A stretch of DNA of 64,000 bases from Malaciobacter mytili LMG 24559 (GTDB taxonomy: Bacteria; Campylobacterota; Campylobacteria; Campylobacterales; Arcobacteraceae), in contig NZ_CP031219.1 in NCBI RefSeq assembly GCF_003346775.1, positions 1,116,001 to 1,180,000 of the forward strand. The letters are read 5' to 3'. How positions within the stretch are numbered: position 1 is the stretch's first letter; each line of letters starts with the position of its first letter. The notes below the pieces were generated by a model, which was not told the DNA's origin, did not search any database, and saw only the letters and a list, made by a program, of their open reading frames with translations. Positions 60,774 through 64,000 of the stretch are shown in pieces. The position numbers and the translations under genes were made by a program.

Positions 60774-63134
60774 TTATCTTTGCTGTTTATAAATTTTATC
60801 TTTAAAATAATCTACATGAATAACATCCATTTTTTTATTATATGCAAGTTTTAAAGCCTCATACTCTTCATTTGTAATTACTCCTACATTATGAGACTCT
60901 TCAAGCATATCTAAAAATGCAGCTTTTTTTATGCTTTCATGTTTTACAGCATATTTAATTCTATCAAGGATTTGTTTATTTTCATTTTGTAAATCAAGAG
61001 CTTCTTCTAATTTATATAAAGGATCTTTTTTATTTGTTGGTGTATATAAACCACTACAAAGTGAGTTTAGATTTTCTTTATTTGTTAAAAACTCTACAAT
61101 TTTTCTATTTAATTTATCTTCTGGTTTTATTCCAATTGGATTTAACCTAATAAAAGGTAAAAGAATTTTCATAAAGCCTAGATTTTGAATAATATCCTCT
61201 CTTGCTTCTTGAATTTTATAAAAACCATATTCACAAATATACTCAACTAAAATTTTATCTTCTTGTTTTTTACTATTTTCAAACTCTCTAATAGTTGCAG
61301 TTATAAGATATAACCAAGATAAAATATCTCCAAATCTTGCACTAATATTCTCTTTTTTCTTAATGTTTGCACCAAGTAAAACTAAAGAGAAATTTGATAG
61401 AGCTGTAAAGCTTGTTGCAGACCAAATCAATCTTTTTTTATAAGCTTGCAATTCTTTAGAAGTTTTTATAAATTTTCCTCTACTTATAAAATATACAAAA
61501 GATTTTATAGTTGAGTTAATTGATAAAGCAATGTGTTTTCTTAAAACTGTATCAAAAGAGTCTATATCATTATTTTGTATAGCTAATACTTGTTTATATA
61601 AATATGGATGAGATTTTATTAACCCTTGTCCAAATTGCATTAGATTTCTAGTTAAAATATTTGCACCTTCAACTGTAATAGATATTGGTAATGCAAAATA
61701 AGCATGAGCTAAAAGATTTTTTTCACCTCTAATTATTGCTGCTCCTCCTAATACATCCATACTGTCATTTATAATCTCTCTAAATTTTTCTGTTGCATGG
61801 TATTTCATTATTGAGTTTATTACTGCTGGTTTTGCCCCATTGTCAATTGCATCTAAAGTATAATTTCTTGAAGCATTTAATAAATAAGTAAAAGCTGCAA
61901 TTTTTGCAATTTTTTCTTCTACTCCTTCAAATTTATCTATACTTAATCCAAATTGTTCTCTTAGTTGAGTATAAGTGCTTACAACTTTTAAAGCAAGTTT
62001 ACTTCCACCTAAACTAACACTTGGTAAAGAAATACCTCTTCCTATTGATAAAGACTCAACTAGCATTTGCCATCCTTTACCAATCCCTTCTTTACCACCA
62101 ATAATATTTTCTAAAGAGATTACTACATTTTTACCAAATATAGGAGAGTTTACAAAAGCAATTCCAAGAGGGTCATGTCTATTTGAGTTATCTACTCCTT
62201 TTGTTTTTGAATCAATTAGACCAAAAGTAATACCTAAATTTTCTTCATTTGATAGTAAATGATCTGGGTCTTTTAACACAAAAGCAAGACCAATTAATGT
62301 TGCAATATTTCCTAAAGTAATATATCTTTTTTCAAAATTAAGTTTTATTTTTATCTCACCTTTTTCATCTTTAAATAAAACTCCACTTGAAGTAATAGAA
62401 GTGGCATCACTACCTGCATTTGGTTCTGTTAATCCAAAACAAGGAACCTCTTGTCCTTGTGCCAATCTTGGAAGATAATAATCTTTTTGTTCTTGTGTTC
62501 CATGTTTTAAAATAAGTTCAGCAGGTCCCAATGAATTTGGTACCATTACTGTTATTGCTAAAACCTGTGATTTAGATACAAGTTTTTCTATAACTTTAGA
62601 GTGTGCTGTTGCACTAAAACCTAATCCCCCATACTCTTTTGGAATAATCATTCCAAAGAATTTTTTAGTTTTTATAAACTCCCAAGACTCTTTACTTAAA
62701 TCTCTATTTTGAAAAATTTGCCAATCACTTTCTATTGCACATAATTGTTCAACTTCATTATCTAAAAAATCCTGTTCTTCTTTATTTAAAAGTGTAATTT
62801 TTTCATTTTTTACTTTATTAAAATCAACACTTCCTTTAAAAAAATCTGCTTCTATAAAGTTTGTTCCAGCTTGCAGTGCTTGATCTTCTGTTTTTGAAAT
62901 TTTTGGAATTAAACCTTTTTCTTTTATAAAATTTAAAATAGATTTTATAATAAAGTGTTGTCTAACCTCTTTATTTAAAATAACAATTGCTAAAAGAGCA
63001 AATACTATCCAAAAAAGAACACCTGTACTAAAAAATGTAAGAGAATAAACTCCTATAAAAACAAACCATAAAATGGCTGGATATGAATAAAATCCAAATA
63101 TCAATAATATTAAGGCAAAAATTAGTGTTTCCAT
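60774..63134 (-). CDS. Acyl-CoA dehydrogenase, long FadE type
   Basis: The 786-residue protein begins with hydrophobic segments (about 1-55), then an acyl-CoA dehydrogenase core with WEFIKTKKFFGMIIPKEYGG near residues 150-169, CFGLTEPNAGSDATS near 233-247 and GVEEKIAKIAAFTYLL near 405-420, followed by a C-terminal extension. This is the size and plan of FadE, which uses FAD for the first step of beta-oxidation at the membrane. It overlaps the hydroxyacyl-CoA dehydrogenase gene by 13 bases. Confidence 0.87.
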   Translation of the reverse strand: METLIFALILLIFGFYSYPAILWFVFIGVYSLTFFSTGVLFWIVFALLAIVILNKEVRQHFIIKSILNFIKEKGLIPKISKTEDQALQAGTNFIEADFFKGSVDFNKVKNEKITLLNKEEQDFLDNEVEQLCAIESDWQIFQNRDLSKESWEFIKTKKFFGMIIPKEYGGLGFSATAHSKVIEKLVSKSQVLAITVMVPNSLGPAELILKHGTQEQKDYYLPRLAQGQEVPCFGLTEPNAGSDATSITSSGVLFKDEKGEIKIKLNFEKRYITLGNIATLIGLAFVLKDPDHLLSNEENLGITFGLIDSKTKGVDNSNRHDPLGIAFVNSPIFGKNVVISLENIIGGKEGIGKGWQMLVESLSIGRGISLPSVSLGGSKLALKVVSTYTQLREQFGLSIDKFEGVEEKIAKIAAFTYLLNASRNYTLDAIDNGAKPAVINSIMKYHATEKFREIINDSMDVLGGAAIIRGEKNLLAHAYFALPISITVEGANILTRNLMQFGQGLIKSHPYLYKQVLAIQNNDIDSFDTVLRKHIALSINSTIKSFVYFISRGKFIKTSKELQAYKKRLIWSATSFTALSNFSLVLLGANIKKKENISARFGDILSWLYLITATIREFENSKKQEDKILVEYICEYGFYKIQEAREDIIQNLGFMKILLPFIRLNPIGIKPEDKLNRKIVEFLTNKENLNSLCSGLYTPTNKKDPLYKLEEALDLQNENKQILDRIKYAVKHESIKKAAFLDMLEESHNVGVITNEEYEALKLAYNKKMDVIHVDYFKDKIYKQQR

Positions 63135-64000
63135 AGCTCTTCTCCTGTGCTAAAATCTAATTTAGCTTCATTTAATTTTAATAATAAATTGCTAACTTTA
63201 AATCTTTTATCGTATAAATATTCTAATCTATTTAGTTCTTTTACGATTTTTTTAATACCTATTTCATTGGCATATTTTAATAATCCACCTTTATATGGTG
63301 GAAAACCAGTTCCTGCAACCATTGCAAAATCTAAAATATCTGCATCTTTCACAATCCCTTCTTCTAAACAAAGACTAGCTTCATTTATCATAATATAAAT
63401 ACATCTATTTCTAATCTCTTCTTCTGTTATAATCCTTGTATCTTTTGTGTAGTTATAAACTTCTTTATTTTCAACTATTTTTTTACTTGAGTAGTCATAA
63501 AAACCTTTTTTATTTTTTACTCCTAAATATTTTTTTTCATACATTTTTTCTAAAATAGGAGCAATTGCCATTCTTTCTCCATAGGATTTATTTAAAATAG
63601 TAGCCACATGAAAACCTATATCAATTCCTACTGTATCAGCAAGGCTAAAAGGTCCCATTGGCATACCAAAATCTTTTAAAACCCTATCAATAGTAGTTAT
63701 ATTACTTCCTTCACCAAGAATAAATCCAGCTTCATTTAAATAAGGTAATAAGATTCTATTTACTAAAAATCCTGCACAATCACCAACAACAATTGGCATT
63801 TTCCCAGCTTTTATTAGAGTTTGCTTTACTTTATTTATATTTTCTTCTTTTGTATATTTTGTAGGAATTATTTCTACTAAAGGCATCTTATTTACTGGGT
63901 TAAAAAAATGAATACCCATAAAGTTTTCTTTATTATTTAAAGAAGAAGCTAATTTTTCAATTGAAATTGAAGAAGTATTTGATGCAATAATTGCTTCTTT
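63122..64000 (-). CDS. 3-hydroxyacyl-CoA dehydrogenase, FadB/FadJ type (partial, N-terminal part missing)
   Basis: The frame stays open to the right edge: 293 codons (292 residues and a stop) are visible, beginning KEAIIASNTSSISIEK, before the ATG at 63919 that is not a real start. Marks are SNTSSISIE, MGIHFFNPVNKMPLVEII and GDCAGFLVNRILLPYLNEA, then the second C-terminal domain with GTGFPPYKGG. It oxidises 3-hydroxyacyl-CoA with NAD. In FadB/FadJ an enoyl-CoA hydratase domain precedes; whether it is present cannot be seen here. Confidence 0.87.
   Translation of the reverse strand, partial: KEAIIASNTSSISIEKLASSLNNKENFMGIHFFNPVNKMPLVEIIPTKYTKEENINKVKQTLIKAGKMPIVVGDCAGFLVNRILLPYLNEAGFILGEGSNITTIDRVLKDFGMPMGPFSLADTVGIDIGFHVATILNKSYGERMAIAPILEKMYEKKYLGVKNKKGFYDYSSKKIVENKEVYNYTKDTRIITEEEIRNRCIYIMINEASLCLEEGIVKDADILDFAMVAGTGFPPYKGGLLKYANEIGIKKIVKELNRLEYLYDKRFKVSNLLLKLNEAKLDFSTGEELWKH

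Noticed and set aside
63122-63919. Complete 265-residue gene starting at ATG 63919
   Set aside because: The frame continues upstream with conserved family sequence (SNTSSISIE) to the window edge, so this Met is internal.

Overview
The window looks like chromosome of a campylobacterotal bacterium of the Arcobacteraceae type. The DNA is very AT-rich, ribosome binding sites are mostly AAGGA/AGGAG, and the gene set is typical of that group: many HQWRQPL/HQLKQPL-type histidine kinases, PAS/EAL proteins, a CPA2 antiporter, periplasmic Dsb proteins and DUF3010. The taxonomic call rests on gene content and protein style, not on a marker-gene comparison. I saw no transposase, prophage, CRISPR array or rRNA. 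Three tRNA genes (Tyr, Phe, Leu) lie together on the minus strand near 34.4-34.7 kb.

Layout. 0-12.6 kb: mixed housekeeping and stress genes: a cut-off double-cubane reductase, a membrane-anchored DsbA-like protein, an antiporter, a diguanylate cyclase with a CxxCH motif, an IclR/PfpI pair, and YitT with DUF3095. 12.6-19.4 kb: a lone S24 domain, an EAL protein, the dsbB-dsbA-tlpA operon, glpD with a glycerophosphodiesterase, and a Rob-like AraC regulator. 19.5-26.7 kb: biotin carboxylase with beta-carbonic anhydrase, RraA, a periplasmic nuclease, an alpha-carbonic-anhydrase homologue that has lost two zinc ligands, and small enzymes.

26.8-33.9 kb is the most distinctive locus: a MotA/TolQ/ExbB-type channel, a DUF2149 protein and a 1373-residue CobN-like chelatase with a signal peptide and a C-terminal membrane anchor, followed by a TonB-dependent receptor. 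A near-consensus Fur box precedes the first gene and a weaker one precedes the receptor gene. The gene set matches the core of the Bacteroidetes hmu (haem use) operon. The likely reading is an iron-repressed system that imports a metal-tetrapyrrole across the outer membrane and acts on it in the periplasm, powered by a proton channel.

34-37 kb: a cupin gene with a perfect Crp/Fnr-type site at -41.5, the tRNAs, and a UvrD-like helicase paired with an unknown protein. 37.3-50.8 kb: a signalling hub (FIST sensor, four histidine kinases, three receiver proteins, one EAL output) with no DNA-binding response regulator. 50.8-57.2 kb: envelope genes (MlaA, MlaC and an RND transporter; M23 and M48 peptidases) and YebC. 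58.2-64 kb: a fatty-acid operon with FadB/J-type and FadE-type enzymes, an acyltransferase fused to an alpha/beta hydrolase, and a thioesterase.

Several regulatory sites are visible: matching direct repeats upstream of both Dsb loci, three 22-bp repeats beside the Rob-like gene, and a palindrome upstream of the PfpI-IclR pair. Many convergent gene pairs share perfect hairpins that probably end transcription both ways.
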